Source: Bradyrhizobium sp. Arg816 (GTDB taxonomy: Bacteria; Pseudomonadota; Alphaproteobacteria; Rhizobiales; Xanthobacteraceae). Taken from it: 64,000 nt of DNA. The notes under the pieces are model-generated. The model searched no databases and was not told the DNA's origin. It saw nothing but the letters and a program-made list of their open reading frames with translations. The DNA is taken from assembly GCF_029989365.1 (NCBI RefSeq), contig NZ_JAPRAQ010000001.1:868001-932000 (forward strand). Reading direction: 5' to 3'. A program made the position numbers and the translations under genes. Within the stretch, counting starts at the first letter, position 1. The number at the start of each line of letters is the position of its first letter. This document shows positions 33,126-43,466 of this stretch, piece by piece.

Positions 33126-35105
33126 TCACTCCGCCGGCTGAAGGCGCTGCTTGGCCCGCGCCGGCTTCGGTGCGCCGACCCGCAGGCGCCGGTCGGACAG
33201 CGACAGCATGCCGCCGAAGGCCATGAGCACCGGTCCCCACCAGATCAGCAGCACCAGCGGCTTGTGATAGATGCGCACCGCAATGGCGCCATCGGCAGTC
33301 GCGTCGCCGAGAGAAACGTAGAGCTGGCTCGCGCCGCGCGTCAGCAATGCGGCCTCGGTGGTCGAGGACCCGCGCGTCGTGAAGTTGCGCTTGGACGGCG
33401 TCATGACGCTGATCTTCTCGCCGTCGCGGCTGACGTTGAACTCGGCGATCATCTCGCGGAAGTTCGGCCCCTGACGCTGGGACAGGCCGTCGAGCTTGAG
33501 ATCATAGCCGGCGACGTGTGCCACGTCGTTCTGCTTCATGGTCGCGATATATTCGCTGTTCCAGGTGGTCTCGCAGACGATCCCGATGAGCGCGATGCCG
33601 AGGCCCGCATGGGCGAACGCAGCCCCCCAGGCCGAACGCGGCAGGCCGCGGGCCCGGTGCAGCGTCGTTGCGAACGGCAGGCGAAACAAACCGGTCCGTT
33701 CGGACAGATCGGTCATGGCACCGCCGATGACGAAGACTCCAAGCCCGATTGCCAATGGCGCCAGCGCGCTGCCACCACGGGTCCAGGCCCAGACAATGGC
33801 GATCACAACGAGCGCGGCAACGCCCGCCGCGAGCAGCCGCTGGGTGACGCCGAGCAGATCGCCGCGCTTCCACGCCAGCATCGGCCCCAGCGGCACGGCG
33901 AGCAGCAGCAGCGCGAACAGCGGGACGAAGGTGAGATTGTAGAAGGGCGCGCCGACCGACATCTTGAAGTCGAGCGCTTCCATCGCCAGCGGATAGAGCG
34001 TGCCGAACAGCACGACCGCGCAGGCCACGCTGAGCAGCAGATTGTTCAACACCAGCGCGCCCTCGCGCGAGATCGGCGCGAACAGGCCGCCTTGCTTCAA
34101 CGAGGTCGCGCGCCCCGCGAACAGCGAGAGGCTGCCGCCGATGAACAGGCAGAGGATCAGCAGAATGAACACGCCGCGCGTCGGATCGGTGGCGAAGGCG
34201 TGCACGGAGGTGATGACGCCCGAACGCACCAGGAAGGTGCCGAGCAGCGACAGCGAGAAGGTCAGGATCGACAGCAGGATGGTCCAGACCTTCAGCGCGT
34301 TGCGCTTCTCCATCACCAGCGCCGAGTGCAGCAGCGCCGTGCCGGCGAGCCACGGCATCAGCGAGGCGTTCTCGACCGGATCCCAGAACCACCAGCCGCC
34401 CCAGCCGAGCTCGTAATAGGCCCAGTACGAGCCCATCGCGATGCCGAGGGTCAGGAAGATCCAGGCCACCAGCGTCCACGGCCGCACCCAGCGCGCCCAG
34501 GCCGCGTCGATCCGGCCCTCCATCAGCGCCGCGATGGCGAAGGAGAACGAGATCGAGAAGCCGACATAACCGAGATAGAGCATCGGCGGGTGCACGGCGA
34601 GGCCGATGTCCTGGAGCACCGGATTGAGATCGCGTCCCTCGATCGGCGGATTGGCGATGCGCAGGAACGGATTCGATGTCACCAGGATGAAGAGATAGAA
34701 CGCGCTGGCGATCCAGGCCTGCACGGCCAGCACATGCGCGCGCAGCGACAGCGGCAGATTGTTACCGAAGGCGGCGACCATTCCGCCGAACGACGCCAGG
34801 ATCGAGACCCACAGCAGCATCGAGCCTTCATGGTTCCCCCACACGCCGGTGATCTTGTAGATCAGCGGCTTCATCGAATGGGAGTTCTCGTACACGTTGG
34901 CGACGGAGAAATCCGAGTTCACGTGAAGCATCACGAGCGCGATGAACGAGGCACCGACGAACAGCAGCTGCGCCAGCGCGGCGGAGCGCGCCACGTTCAT
35001 CAGCGCGGCATCGCGCAAGCGCGCGCCGATCAGCGGCACGATGGACTGGATCAGCGCCAGGCCGAGGGCCAGCACCAGCGCGTAGTGTCCGGATTCCGCG
35101 ATCAA
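33126..35105 (-). CDS. ccmF: Heme lyase CcmF (CycK)
   Basis: A 659-residue polytopic membrane protein. Family motifs include [11 protein letters not shown] near 89-99 and the tryptophan-rich WWD segment ([17 protein letters not shown]) near 240-256. Many hydrophobic helices span the length, with a periplasmic loop near the C-terminus. With CcmH it attaches heme to apocytochrome c. The start overlaps ccmE by 4 bases. Confidence 0.96.
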   Translation of the reverse strand: MIAESGHYALVLALGLALIQSIVPLIGARLRDAALMNVARSAALAQLLFVGASFIALVMLHVNSDFSVANVYENSHSMKPLIYKITGVWGNHEGSMLLWVSILASFGGMVAAFGNNLPLSLRAHVLAVQAWIASAFYLFILVTSNPFLRIANPPIEGRDLNPVLQDIGLAVHPPMLYLGYVGFSISFSFAIAALMEGRIDAAWARWVRPWTLVAWIFLTLGIAMGSYWAYYELGWGGWWFWDPVENASLMPWLAGTALLHSALVMEKRNALKVWTILLSILTFSLSLLGTFLVRSGVITSVHAFATDPTRGVFILLILCLFIGGSLSLFAGRATSLKQGGLFAPISREGALVLNNLLLSVACAVVLFGTLYPLAMEALDFKMSVGAPFYNLTFVPLFALLLLAVPLGPMLAWKRGDLLGVTQRLLAAGVAALVVIAIVWAWTRGGSALAPLAIGLGVFVIGGAMTDLSERTGLFRLPFATTLHRARGLPRSAWGAAFAHAGLGIALIGIVCETTWNSEYIATMKQNDVAHVAGYDLKLDGLSQRQGPNFREMIAEFNVSRDGEKISVMTPSKRNFTTRGSSTTEAALLTRGASQLYVSLGDATADGAIAVRIYHKPLVLLIWWGPVLMAFGGMLSLSDRRLRVGAPKPARAKQRLQPAE

Positions 35106-35611
35106 CGCACTGCTCCCTGCGGGTTGCCCTGCGCGGTCGTCGCCGCGGGCTTGACGCTGTCAGAAGCTTTGGCGCCGTAATCGTCCTTCCAATGCCCCTG
35201 CTTCTTCAGGGCATCGGCGACTTCCTTGGGCATGTAGGTCTCGTCGTGCTTGGCGAGCACGGTGTCGGCCTTGAACACGCCATTGGCGTCGAGCGCGCCT
35301 TCGGCGACCACGCCCTGCCCTTCACGGAACAGGTCGGGCAGGATGCCCTTGTAGGCGACCGGCAGCTTGGCGCCGCCGTCGGCAACCTCGAAGGTCACGG
35401 CGAGATTGTCGCCGCGCTGGAGCGAGCCGGGCTGCACCAGGCCGCCGAGACGAAACCGCTTGCCGGGCTCGACGTGCTTTTCGGCGACCATCGTTGGCGT
35501 CGAGAAGAACACGATGGAGTCGCGCAGAGCGTTGAGCACGAGCGCGGCCGCAAGCGCGAGCACTGCGAGGGAGCCGCCGATGATGGTCATACGTCGCTGC
35601 TTGCGCGTCAT
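35102..35611 (-). CDS. ccmE: Heme chaperone CcmE (CycJ)
   Basis: The ATG at 35609-35611 gives 169 residues, the usual family size. Longer in-frame starts would overlap ccmI. One N-terminal transmembrane helix (about 8-29) is followed by a beta-barrel domain. The covalent heme site is [10 protein letters not shown] with His122 and Tyr126. It carries heme from CcmC to CcmF in the periplasm. Confidence 0.95.
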   Translation of the reverse strand: MTRKQRRMTIIGGSLAVLALAAALVLNALRDSIVFFSTPTMVAEKHVEPGKRFRLGGLVQPGSLQRGDNLAVTFEVADGGAKLPVAYKGILPDLFREGQGVVAEGALDANGVFKADTVLAKHDETYMPKEVADALKKQGHWKDDYGAKASDSVKPAATTAQGNPQGAVR

Positions 35612-35648
35612 GGCGTATCCGTTCTCCGATCGCCTCGTCCCGACATCG

Positions 35649-36758
35649 TCATCCGTCGAGCCCGAGAGTCTTGAGGCCTTCGTTGAGCTGGCGCAGCCGC
35701 GCGGCATCGTTGGCGACCGCCTGTCGCGCGTCGGTCGATGCGCCCATTGCCTTGTCACGATCGCCCATCACGAGATAGGCGCGCACCAGGCGCAGCCAAC
35801 CCTCGACATCATCGCCGTTCTGCTTCAGCCGGGTGGCCAGGCGTTCGACCATGCCGCGCACCATCGCGTTGCGATCGCCCTCGTTCATGTCCTTGGAGGC
35901 CGCGACCGTCTCGTCCGACAGCGCCGGCATCGTAGCGCCACCGCCGCCGACCCGCGCCAGCGAGGTCTGCACCAGAGGACGCCACGGCGCATCCGCCGGC
36001 GCTTTCGCCAGCAGTGCGCGCCAGATGTTGGCGGCGTCGTCCTTGCGGCCATCCTGCTCAGCGGCAAGCCCGAGGAAATAGTTCGCCTTGGGATCGTCCG
36101 CGTTCAGGCCATGCGCGCGCTCGAATTCGGTCTTGGCCTCGGCGGTCACCACGCCGCCAGCAGCGGCCGCGATCGCCTCGCCGAGATCGGCCCGGCGCTC
36201 CGAACTCTCGCCATTGTAGGTGAGCGAGTTGCGATAGGCGCGCACGGCATCGTCGAAGCGGCCGAGCCGCACCAGCACCGGCGCGAGCACGTTCCAGCCG
36301 CGCCCGTCGGTCGGATTCTTTTCCAGATGCTGTTCGACCTGCACGACGAGATTCTCCAGCGCCATGCCGGACCCAGCCCCGCGCTCCCGCTGCGCCAGGG
36401 GAAAGTCCTGAAGCCTGGGCGAGCCGAGCGGCATGTAGACGCTGATCGCAATGAGCGGCAGGCCGGCAAGCGCCAGCACGGCGGCCGCGCGGCGCCATTT
36501 GAGGCTCGATGTCGGTTCCGATGCAGGCTCGCTCCCGGCCGCGGCAAGCAGCCTGCGGCTGATCTCGACACGTGCGGCCTCGGCTTCAGGTGCGGCGATC
36601 AGTCCTGCGGCGAGATCACGCTCGATCTCGGCCAGCTGGTCCTTGTAGACCGCGACCTCGCTCCCCTGATTTTGCGCGCGTCCGCTGCGGCCGAGCGGCA
36701 GAAGCACGGCGAAAATCGCCGCGACCGTCATCAGCGCGAACACGAACCATAGCGTCAT
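35649..36758 (-). CDS. ccmI: Cytochrome c biogenesis protein CcmI (CycH)
   Basis: The ATG at 36756-36758, after GGAAG, gives 369 residues. Two transmembrane helices (about 3-20 and 88-108) flank a short soluble loop rich in leucine and glutamate. The C-terminal periplasmic part has TPR-like repeats ([20 protein letters not shown] and [20 protein letters not shown]). It binds apocytochrome C-termini and delivers them to CcmFH. It is the first gene of cycHJKL. Confidence 0.93.
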   Translation of the reverse strand: MTLWFVFALMTVAAIFAVLLPLGRSGRAQNQGSEVAVYKDQLAEIERDLAAGLIAAPEAEAARVEISRRLLAAAGSEPASEPTSSLKWRRAAAVLALAGLPLIAISVYMPLGSPRLQDFPLAQRERGAGSGMALENLVVQVEQHLEKNPTDGRGWNVLAPVLVRLGRFDDAVRAYRNSLTYNGESSERRADLGEAIAAAAGGVVTAEAKTEFERAHGLNADDPKANYFLGLAAEQDGRKDDAANIWRALLAKAPADAPWRPLVQTSLARVGGGGATMPALSDETVAASKDMNEGDRNAMVRGMVERLATRLKQNGDDVEGWLRLVRAYLVMGDRDKAMGASTDARQAVANDAARLRQLNEGLKTLGLDG

Positions 36759-36827
36759 CTGGCAAGCTTCCGGCAGCGCGCGAACCGCGCCCATAGGTGG
36801 CTTTACACCACGGCCGGACGATGCGGC

Positions 36828-36845
36828 AATTGACAATTGTCAATT
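36828..36845. promoter_or_regulatory. 18-bp perfect palindrome upstream of cycHJKL
   Basis: AATTGACAATTGTCAATT is a perfect inverted repeat about 70 bases before the ccmI start. It contains TTGACA in both orientations, so it could be a MarR-type operator overlapping a -35 element. No matching regulator is identified. Confidence 0.6.
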
Positions 36846-36889
36846 CGGCGCGACCGCACACAGTCCCGAAACCATGAAAATCCAACGGC

Positions 36890-37159
36890 TTAGCCGATCT
36901 CGAAGTCCGCGCTTTGAGCGGCGTCCTCGCCGTGCCCGTTGAAGGCCCTCAGGAAGTATGTTCCCGGCTCGATTACTTCAGGCAATCGGATGCGCAACGC
37001 CCCGACGGGAACGGGCGATGCGACCCTGGTGACGGTCTCAGGCAGCTGCCGGCCGCTTGCCTTCTCGATCAGCACCACCTTCGCGCCAACCATCAGCCTC
37101 TGATATTTGGCAACGATGACGCGGTTTTCAATTTCGATGGAGTTGATAAGGGGTTTCAT
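36890..37159 (-). CDS. Conserved hypothetical protein
   Basis: The ATG at 37157-37159 gives 89 residues beginning MKPLINSIEIENRVIVAKYQ. The protein is beta-rich, with strands VGAKVVLIEKASG and PGTYFLRAFNGHGEDA, an immunoglobulin-like pattern. It lies between cycH and a large unknown gene, all on the minus strand. No signal peptide or catalytic motif is seen. Confidence 0.65.
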   Translation of the reverse strand: MKPLINSIEIENRVIVAKYQRLMVGAKVVLIEKASGRQLPETVTRVASPVPVGALRIRLPEVIEPGTYFLRAFNGHGEDAAQSADFEIG

Positions 37160-37258
37160 GCGCCCACAGATAGAAATTCCAAAAATTTGCACGGCGACCG
37201 TAGGGCCGGCCACCGGCACCGTCAACCACAAATTGTGGTCACAAAAATATGCGCTTGA

Positions 37259-38662
37259 TCAGCTTGCGCGCGACGATTTGCGCTCGCCCGTGGCCGCGTT
37301 CTCCGCGGCGCGGCTCATCAGCGACGCGTAATCATCGCCGAACAGCACCTGGCAGAAGCGGATCGCGGCCTGCACCTGCTGCTGTCGATAGGTGCGGACC
37401 TTGTGATCGGCCGCTCGCAGCGACTGCACCAACTGCTCGGTCGAGCGTTCGACATATTGCTGGAGATCGGAATAGGTGCGCAGCGTCACTTCATTGATCG
37501 CAAGCTCGCTCGCATAGTTGCGGCAGGTCGCGACGAAATCGATCAGCGCCGCGGTTTCCTCGACCTCGGTGCTGTCGATCCGCGCCCCCGGCGGAATGTC
37601 CTTCTCGGCGCGCTGGCGCAGGATGCGGCGGACCCGGCCGGGAACGCTGTCGATCTCCGATTGCAGCGCATTGGAGATGTCGGCCCGGATCGAGGTGAGC
37701 TGCTTGCCCCAGACGGAATCGTTGCGCAGATCGAGCTCCGTGCGAAGACCGCGCACGCCGTCATGCAGCGCCTTGAGATTGTCGGCGACGTTCTCGAAAT
37801 GGCCGCGCTTGATGTCCATGCGCAGGATCGCGGCAACGCACGACAAATCATGCAAAGCGATCGTGACGGCCACGCCGTAGGGAGTCGCCGCGACGCGGAT
37901 CTCGTCGTCGGACGCGGCAATCTTGATGGCGAGGCGGATGATCTGCCACGGCGCGGTCATCCGCTGCACGACCATCGACAGCGCGAAGGGCAGCATCTGC
38001 GGCGTCTGGAGCGCGGGGATGTTGAGCGTGGACGTCACTGACGCGATCTGGGCTTCGCCGAAGGCACGCAGGAAGCGCGGCAGCTTCTCGTTCAGCGTCG
38101 CGATGGCCTCCCGGACCTGAAGCACCGCTCCGATCGAATAGAGGTCCTCGATCACGTTGGGCGGGCCGACACGGGCGAGCGCGCGCGACTTGTCGCCGCC
38201 GCCGGGACCCGTCAGCCCGAAGATGGCATCCGCGGCCACCGCCTGGAGCCTCGAGGCGAGGGCTTCGACCTGCCCTGCACTGTCTGAAGCCGGCATGCGC
38301 GCCAGCGCCGCCTCGAATTCGTTGACCTTGTCGGGGGCGCCATCGCGGCCGAGCCATTGCCAGATTGGATGCAGCGACGAGCGACGGATCTGGCCGACCC
38401 TGACAGGGGCGCCGGTCTCGACCAGGAACGGTTCCAGCACCTGGAACAACAGCCGCGACAGATCGTCCGTGCGCGGCGGCGCAGCCTCGTCAACTTCGGT
38501 CTTGCGGACGATCTTGCGCAGCTGCTCGAGCACGAGGGTCGCCACAGCCGTGTCCTGGCCGCGCTCGAGCGCGCGCTCGAACTCCCGCATCAGCAGCGCC
38601 TGCGACTGCGGCGGGAGCTGCGCGAGGTATTCCCTCAGCCGCTCGATCGATGTCTGGCTCAT
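37259..38662 (-). CDS. Conserved hypothetical protein, mainly helical
   Basis: The ATG at 38660-38662 gives 467 residues beginning MSQTSIERLREYLAQLPPQS. The sequence is almost entirely helical, without transmembrane segments or signal peptide. A glycine-rich GLTGPGGGDKSRALARVG stretch lies near 155-172, but it is not a clear nucleotide-binding loop. It lies upstream of cycH and downstream of feuQ. Function is unknown. Confidence 0.75.
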   Translation of the reverse strand: MSQTSIERLREYLAQLPPQSQALLMREFERALERGQDTAVATLVLEQLRKIVRKTEVDEAAPPRTDDLSRLLFQVLEPFLVETGAPVRVGQIRRSSLHPIWQWLGRDGAPDKVNEFEAALARMPASDSAGQVEALASRLQAVAADAIFGLTGPGGGDKSRALARVGPPNVIEDLYSIGAVLQVREAIATLNEKLPRFLRAFGEAQIASVTSTLNIPALQTPQMLPFALSMVVQRMTAPWQIIRLAIKIAASDDEIRVAATPYGVAVTIALHDLSCVAAILRMDIKRGHFENVADNLKALHDGVRGLRTELDLRNDSVWGKQLTSIRADISNALQSEIDSVPGRVRRILRQRAEKDIPPGARIDSTEVEETAALIDFVATCRNYASELAINEVTLRTYSDLQQYVERSTEQLVQSLRAADHKVRTYRQQQVQAAIRFCQVLFGDDYASLMSRAAENAATGERKSSRAS

Positions 38663-38823
38663 GCGCCCGGGTGATGCACGATAAAATGGCAGACGTGGGA
38701 TGCGTCCTGCGCGATCATAGATGGGGCCCACTTAAGAAGCCGTTTAGGAAGTCGCTGCGAAATAGCTCCGGTTTCGGCCGGATCGGTGCCAAACCAGTCA
38801 AATAGTCGTGGCGGAACAAAGGA

Positions 38824-40200
38824 TTAAATTCCGGGGAGGATCAGCTCCGCCCGCAGGCCACCGGTCGGTGCGCCGCCGAGCGAGAGGCTGCCGCCATAGA
38901 GCGCGGCGAGGTCGGTCACGATGGACAGGCCGAGCCCCGAGCCGGGCTTGGACTCGTCGAGCCGCTGGCCGCGCCGGGAGACCTGGGCGCGCTCGGCCTC
39001 GGACAGGCCGCGGCCGTCGTCATCGACGATGATCCGCAGGCGCGGGCCGGCGCCCGCCTGGTGCGGCGCTTCCACCAGAACCTCGATGAAGACCTGCGAG
39101 GCCGCCCATTTGCAGGCATTGTCGACGAGGTTGCCGACCATCTCCTCCAGATCTTGCCGCTCGCCGCGAAATTTTGCGGACGGATCGGCCTTGGCCTCGA
39201 CCAGGATGCCGCGATCGCGATGGATCTTCTCCATGGTCCGCCGCAGCGCCTCGATCACGGGCGCGACCTCCGTCACGGTCGCCACCACCGAGACGCGTGC
39301 CGCGATGCGCGCGCGCTCCAGATGATGGGCGAGCTGGTCGCGCATCACGTCCGCCTGCTCCATCACCTTGGCTGCGAACGGCTCGGTGGCGTGCGTGCCG
39401 GCCTCGTTCACGATCACCGAGAGCGGCGTCTTGATCGCATGGGCGAGGTTGCCGACATGGGTGCGCGCGCGCTCGACGATCTCGCGATTGGCATCGATCA
39501 GCGCGTTGGTCTCGCGCGCCAATGGCGCGATCTCGACCGGGAATTCACCTTCGAGCCGCTCCGCCCGGCCGGAGCGGATGTCGGCGATGGACTCGGAGAT
39601 GCGCTTGAGCGGCGCGAGACCGAAGCGGACCTGGAACACCGTGGTCAGCAGCAGCACGATGCCGAGCGCGGTGAAGGTGCCGCCGAGGTAGTAGTCGAAG
39701 CTGCGCGTCTCGTCGAAAATCTCGGTGTCGTCGCCGGCGACGCTGACCAGATATTTGCCGTCCGCGCCGAGATCGACCGGCCGCTCCACCATGCGGAGAT
39801 TCTGCCCCTCGGGCCCATCGACATAGGCGAGACGAATGCCGGCAGCGGTGAGCTCGGTGCCCTGCTCTTCCAGCTTCGGCAGCTTCTTGTCCCAGAGCGA
39901 GCGCGACGAGCGCACCTCCGGCTTCTCGGTATCGGTCCGCGTGATCTGCCAGTACCAGCCCGATAGCGGCAGCTCGAACAGGGGCTCGCCGAGTGACTGG
40001 AACTGACGATCCGGCGGCTCGTCGGGGGTCGCGACCTCGGCGATGAGGGTGCGCAGATAGAGATTGAGCCGGCGGTCGAAGGCGCGCTCGGTGGCGCTCT
40101 TGTAGACCGACGACAGGACCACGCCGGTGATGGCCAGGATCACCACGAGCCACGCCGTCGCCGACAGGAACAGGCGGTTGGCAAGCGAGCTAGCGGGCAT
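38824..40200 (-). CDS. feuQ: Sensor histidine kinase FeuQ (PhoQ-like)
   Basis: A 458-residue kinase with transmembrane helices at about 12-33 and 172-194, and a roughly 140-residue periplasmic sensor between them. HAMP follows (about 190-245). The H-box NLAHAIKTPLSVI has His254. The ATP-binding domain has NLVDNACKWA (N-box), DDDGRGLSEAERAQ and GSGLGLSIV. FeuPQ lies beside cycHJKL in Rhizobium, where both were linked to iron uptake, and this supports the name. Confidence 0.85.
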   Translation of the reverse strand: MPASSLANRLFLSATAWLVVILAITGVVLSSVYKSATERAFDRRLNLYLRTLIAEVATPDEPPDRQFQSLGEPLFELPLSGWYWQITRTDTEKPEVRSSRSLWDKKLPKLEEQGTELTAAGIRLAYVDGPEGQNLRMVERPVDLGADGKYLVSVAGDDTEIFDETRSFDYYLGGTFTALGIVLLLTTVFQVRFGLAPLKRISESIADIRSGRAERLEGEFPVEIAPLARETNALIDANREIVERARTHVGNLAHAIKTPLSVIVNEAGTHATEPFAAKVMEQADVMRDQLAHHLERARIAARVSVVATVTEVAPVIEALRRTMEKIHRDRGILVEAKADPSAKFRGERQDLEEMVGNLVDNACKWAASQVFIEVLVEAPHQAGAGPRLRIIVDDDGRGLSEAERAQVSRRGQRLDESKPGSGLGLSIVTDLAALYGGSLSLGGAPTGGLRAELILPGI

Positions 40201-40292
40201 CGGAAGGATCCCGGCAGGCGCGGGGGGGCGGGGCGTCGGACGTCATGGCCGGACCAAGGCCCCTGTTCGGCCGGCCGTCAAGTCCTGACGCC

Positions 40293-40967
40293 TCAACCGC
40301 CGGGAGCAGGCGGCGGGGTCAGGAGATAGCCAAGACCGCGGACGGTCTGGATGATGTCGACGTCGAGCTTCTTGCGGATGCGGCCGACGAAGACCTCGAT
40401 GGTGTTGGAGTCGCGGTCGAAGTCCTGGTCGTAGAGGTGTTCGACCAGCTCGGTGCGCGACACGACGCGCCCCGAATGGTGCATCAGGTAGGCCAGAAGC
40501 CGATATTCGTGCGAGGTCATCTTGACGGGATTGCCGGAGACGCTGACCCGCCCGGTCCGGGTGTCGAGCGTGACGGGGCCGCAACTCAATTCGCTCTGGG
40601 CGTGGCCGGTGGAGCGGCGCAGCAGCGCGCGGATGCGCGCCAGCACCTCCTCCAGATGGAACGGCTTCGGCACGTAATCGTCGGCGCCGGCATCGAACCC
40701 CTGGACCTTGTCGCTCCAGCGGTCGCGCGCGGTGAGGATCAGGACCGGCATGGTGCGGCCGTTGCGGCGCCAGGCTTCCAGCACCGAGATGCCGTCCTTC
40801 TTCGGCAGGCCGATGTCGAGCACAACGGCATCGTAGGGCTCGTTGTCGCCGAGATAGTGCCCCTCCTCTCCGTCGAAGGCGCGGTCGACGACATAGCCGG
40901 CGTCCGTCAGCGCCTTGGTGAGCTGGCGATTGAGATCAGGGTCGTCCTCAACAACAAGCAGGCGCAC
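40293..40967 (-). CDS. feuP: Response regulator FeuP (OmpR/PhoP family)
   Basis: GTG start at 40965-40967 after GGAGAG gives 224 residues. The receiver has the acidic pair in LLVVEDDPD, phospho-acceptor Asp51 (VVLDIGLPKKDG) and Lys near 101 (VPKPFHLEEV). A winged-helix DNA-binding domain follows (MTSHEYRLLAYLMHHSG, then VGRIRKKLDVD). It is coexpressed with feuQ 92 bases downstream. The sequence EGHYLGDNEPYDAVVLDIGL matches the PhoP/FeuP group. Confidence 0.87.
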   Translation of the reverse strand: MRLLVVEDDPDLNRQLTKALTDAGYVVDRAFDGEEGHYLGDNEPYDAVVLDIGLPKKDGISVLEAWRRNGRTMPVLILTARDRWSDKVQGFDAGADDYVPKPFHLEEVLARIRALLRRSTGHAQSELSCGPVTLDTRTGRVSVSGNPVKMTSHEYRLLAYLMHHSGRVVSRTELVEHLYDQDFDRDSNTIEVFVGRIRKKLDVDIIQTVRGLGYLLTPPPAPGG

Positions 40968-41199
40968 GCTTCTCTCCAGAAATAGGCCGCATGAACACCG
41001 CTACAGATGAGCAATTCCGGCGTGAACTGAATATGAACGCGGGGAACCAACCGGGTTACTTTTTGGTCATATAGAGCTTCTCATGGGCCGACGCGACTGC
41101 GCCCGCCAGGGCCACCGGACGAGCCGGCGGGCGTGGCGGGCGCAATGTGCCGCGTTACGCGGCGAGTCGGAAGGTCCGAACCGTCCCGTCGACCGGCCG

Positions 41200-41355
41200 T
41201 CAGGTCCGGAAGAACACGAACCAGATGACGGCAAGGATCAGGATCGCGAGCCCGGTCGAGATTGCAAGCAGGGCCGCCACTGACGGCCCTGGCTCGCCCT
41301 GACGCGCCTCGGTGGCGGTTTCGACGATCTGATCGTGCTCTCGCGTGGCTGCCAT
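41200..41355 (-). CDS. Small membrane protein under an EcfG-type promoter
   Basis: The ATG at 41353-41355, after GAGGGC, gives 51 residues beginning MAATREHDQIVETATEARQG. One transmembrane helix (about 27-48, AALLAISTGLAILILAVIWF) ends in VFFRT. A perfect GGAAC-N16-CGTT element lies 68 bases upstream, so it probably belongs to the general stress response. Function is unknown. Confidence 0.75.
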   Translation of the reverse strand: MAATREHDQIVETATEARQGEPGPSVAALLAISTGLAILILAVIWFVFFRT

Positions 41356-41422
41356 AGTGCCCTCAATCTCTGGATGTCGGCTGCGGTGGTCGCAACCTCC
41401 TCGCAGCCTGATGTCCCGAGCC

Positions 41423-41447
41423 AACGCGTGATTGGATATGATGTTCC
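41423..41447 (-). promoter_or_regulatory. EcfG-type general stress promoter
   Basis: On the minus strand GGAAC (41447-41443) and CGTT (41426-41423) are separated by 16 bases, the exact consensus of alphaproteobacterial sigma-EcfG promoters. It points at the small membrane-protein gene starting at 41355. Confidence 0.75.
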
Positions 41448-41590
41448 GGTTTTTGCCGCTGTATCGGGCTGCAACCGCGCGCCGGGCGGCCGGTTAACGC
41501 AGTTGCAAGATTCCGCAATCCGCCTTGCTATGATTCGTTGTTCCCCGATGGTATCCTCGTCCTCTGTCCCCGTTGCGTTTGGAGTAGCCC

Positions 41591-42577
41591 ATGGCCCCCC
41601 GCGCCAATTGGAAGGGTTTTTTGCGTCTGTCGCTCGTGACCTGCCCGGTCGCGCTGTATCCGGCCACTTCGGATACCGAGAAGGTCTCGTTCAACCAGAT
41701 CAACCGCAAGACCGGCCACCGGATCAAGTACCTCAAGGTCGACGCCGAGACCGGCGACGAGGTGACCTCCGAGGACATCGTCAAGGGCTACAAGGTCGAC
41801 ACCGACACCTATATCGAGGTGACCAAGGACGAGCTCGACGACATCGCGCTGGACTCCACGCATACGATCGAGATCGACGAGTTTGTGCCGAAGACCGATA
41901 TCGACAGCCGCTATTTGATCCGCCCCTATTATCTCGTGCCTGACGGCAAGGTCGGCCACGACGCTTTCGCGGTGATCCGCGAGACCATCCGCAGCATGGA
42001 CAAGGTCGCGATCGGCCGGGTCGTGCTGACCAACCGCGAGCACATCATCGCGCTGGAGCCGCTCGAGAGCGGCCTGATGGGCACGCTGCTGCGCTATCCC
42101 TACGAGGTCCGCAGCGAGAAGGAATATTTCGACGACATCCAGGACGTGAAGCTGACCAGGGACATGCTCGACCTTGCCAAGCACATCGTCGAGAAGAAGT
42201 CCGGCGCGTTCGAGCCCGAGCTGTTCGAGGACCATTACGAGACGGCGCTGATCGACCTCATCAACAAGAAGCGCAGCGGTGCACCCATCGCAGCGAAGGC
42301 CGCGCCGAAGACCGGCGGCAATGTCATCAACCTGATGGACGCGCTGAAGAAGAGCATCGCCAGCGAAAAGGACATGGCGCCCGCGGCCAAGGCCACAAAA
42401 GAGGCCGTCAGGGAGACCGTCAAGGGCAAGAAGCCGAAGAAGCGCGTCGAGGGCCAGCGCGAGATGCTGCTGCCGATCGCCGGCAAGGGCGGCAAGACAG
42501 CAACAGCCAAGGAAGCGCCCCCCAAGAAGGCCGACAAGCCAGTGCGCGCGCCGGCGCGGGCGAAGAAGGCCGGTTAG
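41591..42577 (+). CDS. ku: Ku, non-homologous end-joining DNA-end-binding protein
   Basis: A 328-residue bacterial Ku. The core (1-260) begins MAPRANWKGFLRLSLVTCPV and contains LRYPYEVRSEKEYFDD and VIRETIRSMDKVAIGR, both typical of the DNA-encircling barrel. The C-terminal 70 residues are lysine/alanine-rich, as in Ku proteins with a basic DNA-binding tail. It binds broken ends and recruits LigD. No ligD gene is adjacent. Confidence 0.95.
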   Translation: MAPRANWKGFLRLSLVTCPVALYPATSDTEKVSFNQINRKTGHRIKYLKVDAETGDEVTSEDIVKGYKVDTDTYIEVTKDELDDIALDSTHTIEIDEFVPKTDIDSRYLIRPYYLVPDGKVGHDAFAVIRETIRSMDKVAIGRVVLTNREHIIALEPLESGLMGTLLRYPYEVRSEKEYFDDIQDVKLTRDMLDLAKHIVEKKSGAFEPELFEDHYETALIDLINKKRSGAPIAAKAAPKTGGNVINLMDALKKSIASEKDMAPAAKATKEAVRETVKGKKPKKRVEGQREMLLPIAGKGGKTATAKEAPPKKADKPVRAPARAKKAG

Positions 42578-42637
42578 ACGCAATCCGCGTCTGCAATCGC
42601 GCCGTGATGTCTCCCCTCGCCGATCGGCCGGCCTGAC

Positions 42638-42874
42638 ATGCCCTGGTCGACCGCGTTCGACGATCCCGTTCGCGCAAGTCACAAGCGCAAGCTGCTGACG
42701 CTGCAAGACGCGGCGGACTACATCATGCAGCTGCCTGATGACGCGCAACACGAGGCGCACTGGCAGACCGCCATCGAGACCTTGATCAACGCAGCCGAGA
42801 CGGGCGGCGGCTGGGTGATGTTCGCCCGCATCGCGATGTTGCGGGCGCTGAATGCGGACGGCCGCGGCCGATGA
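42638..42874 (+). CDS. Small conserved hypothetical protein
   Basis: A 78-residue protein beginning MPWSTAFDDPVRASHKRKLL, with a helical middle (LQDAADYIMQLPDDAQHEAH). It lies 60 bases downstream of ku on the same strand. It has no signal peptide or metal site and its function is unknown. Confidence 0.7.
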   Translation: MPWSTAFDDPVRASHKRKLLTLQDAADYIMQLPDDAQHEAHWQTAIETLINAAETGGGWVMFARIAMLRALNADGRGR

Positions 42875-43466
42875 GCGCCTTGGTTCTCATCCTTGGTTGT
42901 CGTCCCTGGCTATCCGTGCCGACCGTGACGAACAGGCTCAATAAACCGTTAATCGGCGCCCTCGTGTCCAGCACGACAGGGTATTCCTACGGGCGACAAA
43001 ATTAACCGTTGGTTCCCCTTATGCGCAGCATGGTTCCGGCTCCGATCGAGCCAAGGTTCGCGTGCCCCCGTGCAGCAGGACGTCAGAAAGAACTACATCA
43101 GCATCGTGAACGACGCGCCTGATCACGAGCGCGCGGCGAGCACGGCGCCGCGGCCGCAGCCGGGCACGATGAAGGACTTCGTCGGCCGTCTCGCGACCGT
43201 GCTGAAACGCCGCCTTCCCGCCGCACCAGGCCCGACCATCACGCCCTGACAGGCGCACCGGCTCCCGCGCGTCCTTGCGGAGGGCCGTCGATTTGAATCC
43301 ATTTGGATGGATCGATGGAACCTTAATTTAATGGATGCCATCGTATGTGACGGAGACGCGGCCGCCCGGGCTTCATTCTTCCCCCGCGCAGAAAAATCTA
43401 TTCGATCTATTTACCAGTCCGAAAACGACGCTGCCACACATTGGATCGGATGAAGAGGAGTTGGCA
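42875..43466. other. Intergenic stretch between the small ORF and Flp pilin (592 bases)
   Basis: Apart from a weak 59-codon frame at 43070-43249, nothing distinct was found. The last 30 bases hold the pilin's Shine-Dalgarno (GAAGAGGAG). Confidence 0.5.
43070..43249 (+). CDS. Possible 59-residue protein, doubtful
   Basis: A GTG start at 43070 opens a frame encoding QQDVRKNYISIVNDAPDHE, then a proline-rich linker and a basic KDFVGRLATVLKRRLP segment that could be a helix. It fills part of the long gap before the pilin gene. There is no strong ribosome site, so it may be chance. Confidence 0.35.
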   Translation: MQQDVRKNYISIVNDAPDHERAASTAPRPQPGTMKDFVGRLATVLKRRLPAAPGPTITP

